A DNA stretch of 64,000 nt, taken from NCBI RefSeq assembly GCF_002863005.1, contig NZ_PKDG01000009.1, positions 1 through 64,000 of the forward strand. Reading direction: 5' to 3'. The notes below the pieces were generated by a model that saw only the letters and a list, made by a program, of their open reading frames with translations, made no database searches and was not told the DNA's origin. Positions 63,107-64,000 of this stretch are shown piece by piece. Origin of the DNA: Pseudoxanthomonas sp. (GTDB lineage Bacteria; Pseudomonadota; Gammaproteobacteria; Xanthomonadales; Xanthomonadaceae). The position numbers and the translations under genes were made by a program. Numbering within the stretch: position 1 is the first letter of the stretch; each line of letters starts with the position of its first letter.

Positions 63107-63400
63107 ATGTCCCGAACCATCCTGCTTCCCTTCGCCACCGCCCTGTCGGTGTTCTCGCTGGTGGCGCCGGCCCACGCGCAGCAGCGCACCCTGACCGACG
63201 AACAGAAAGCCACGCTGCAGGAACGCCTCAAAGCCGCCGACGCCAACGGCGACGGCCTGATCGACAAGGCCGAGGCCGACGCCAAGCTGCCGCGCATCGC
63301 CAAGCGCTTCGATACCCTGGATGCGAACGGCGACGGCAAGCTTTCGCCCGACGAAATGCGCGCAGCGGGCCAGAAGCTCGCCGAACGGCGCGGGCGGTAG
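63107..63400 (+). CDS. EF-hand calcium-binding protein, exported
   Basis: A 97-residue protein with a signal peptide (TALSVFSLVAPAHAQ, cleaved about residue 25) and two canonical EF-hand loops, DANGDGLIDKAE near 46-57 and DANGDGKLSPDE near 72-83, each with Asp/Asn/Asp and a final Glu for calcium. It is likely a periplasmic calcium buffer or sensor. The ATG at 63107 follows CTGGAG. It lies 103 bases after the low-complexity gene and nine before a hydroxylase gene. Confidence 0.88.
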   Translation: MSRTILLPFATALSVFSLVAPAHAQQRTLTDEQKATLQERLKAADANGDGLIDKAEADAKLPRIAKRFDTLDANGDGKLSPDEMRAAGQKLAERRGR

Positions 63401-63409
63401 GGCCGCGCC

Positions 63410-64000
63410 ATGGACGGCATGCGCGTCTTCGTCGGACTGCCGCTGCTGGTGTTCGCGCTGATTGCGGCGATGGAAGCCGCGTGGCTCGCGCGGCGAGGTG
63501 TGCGCTACGACTGGAAGGAGTATTGGGCGTCCTTCGGCGATGCCGTGGGCCGCACCCTGACGGGCCTGGTGATCCAGGGCGGCATCGTCGGCGTGCTGCT
63601 GTTCGCGATCTGGGAGTTCCGCGTGACCACGATCGCGATGGACCAGGCGTGGCACTGGATCGCGCTCTTCCTCGGCCAGGAGCTCTGCTACTACGCGATG
63701 CACCGTGCCGACCACCGCGTGCGATGGTTCTGGCTGAACCATTCGGTGCACCATTCGGCCACGCAGTACAACCTGTCCACCGCCTACCGCCTCGGCTGGA
63801 CCGGCAAGCTCACCGGCGCGGCGGTGTTCTTCGGCCCCCTGGTCTGGCTGGGCTTTCCGGTGCCGCACGTGGTCGGCGCGCTGGCACTGAACCTGCTGTA
63901 CCAGTACTGGCTGCACACCGAGTTGGTGCCGCGCCTGCCGCGCGCCATCGAGTTCGTCTTCAACACGCCGTCGCACCATCGCGTGCACCACGCCAGCAAT
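63410..64000 (+). CDS. Sterol desaturase/fatty acid hydroxylase family protein (3' end outside window)
   Basis: 197 residues are visible before the right edge. The protein has several membrane helices and the His-box motifs of the di-iron fatty acid hydroxylase superfamily: HRADH near 106, NHSVHHS near 116 and HHRVHHASN at the edge. These enzymes add a hydroxyl or double bond to lipids such as fatty acids or carotenoids. The ATG at 63410 lies nine bases past the EF-hand gene stop, so the two are probably co-transcribed. Confidence 0.87.
   Translation, partial: MDGMRVFVGLPLLVFALIAAMEAAWLARRGVRYDWKEYWASFGDAVGRTLTGLVIQGGIVGVLLFAIWEFRVTTIAMDQAWHWIALFLGQELCYYAMHRADHRVRWFWLNHSVHHSATQYNLSTAYRLGWTGKLTGAAVFFGPLVWLGFPVPHVVGALALNLLYQYWLHTELVPRLPRAIEFVFNTPSHHRVHHASN

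Overview
The window is about 64 kb of GC-rich chromosomal DNA from a gammaproteobacterium, most likely of the Xanthomonadaceae/Lysobacteraceae (Pseudoxanthomonas, Stenotrophomonas, Xanthomonas or a close relative). The grounds are an Ax21-family outer-membrane protein, an Oar-like TonB-dependent receptor, GTAG-type REP hairpins between genes, and a rhodanese-secB-gpsA order. No rRNA, tRNA, CRISPR array, phage or intact insertion sequence was seen. Long open frames opposite most genes are GC-bias shadows and were left out. Family names come from reading the proteins; no database search was run.

Region by region. 1-9.5 kb: an Oar-like receptor and an exported transglutaminase-like protein (minus strand), divergent from a tightly overlapping five-gene operon: NlpC/P60 endopeptidase, L-Ala-D/L-Glu epimerase, RpiR/MurR-type regulator, exported L,D-transpeptidase-fold protein and dicarboxylate/amino-acid symporter. 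Together they look like a locus for scavenging and catabolising peptidoglycan peptides. 9.6-19.3 kb: a lone IS5-type transposase N-terminal domain, ax21, gpsA-secB-rhodanese, a thioesterase divergent from hemD-hemX-hemY, and two envelope proteins of unknown role. 19.4-24.1 kb: gamma-glutamyltransferase, a thiolase, a conserved unknown, a REP doublet and Cu/Zn superoxide dismutase.

24.2-30.7 kb is a complete nitrogen-control block on the minus strand: glnA, a PII gene (glnK), amtB, glnL (ntrB) and glnG (ntrC). A textbook sigma-54 promoter precedes glnA, NtrC-like sites lie upstream of it, and a near-consensus NtrC palindrome abuts the glnL start codon. 30.7-45.4 kb: uppP and many envelope or small-enzyme genes, including a PEBP-RDD pair, a PlsC acyltransferase, a hotdog thioesterase flanked by two purine/pyrimidine-asymmetric repeats, a ParA-SixA-YceI-phospholipase D operon and a Ycf46-like AAA ATPase.

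45.7-50.8 kb: a five-gene ABC export operon in which one ATPase and one MacB-type permease bracket three consecutive, recognisably related periplasmic adaptor genes; this is the least conventional system in the window. 50.9-54.8 kb: several unknown secreted proteins, two of them in a visibly AT-richer patch, an MgtC-family protein and a small secreted peptide. 54.8-64 kb: an AEC transporter, an alpha/beta hydrolase-zapE-sirtuin run, a lipoprotein, a second REP family, an esterase, an EnvZ/OmpR-like two-component pair, a low-complexity secreted protein, an EF-hand protein and the start of a fatty acid hydroxylase gene cut by the right edge.
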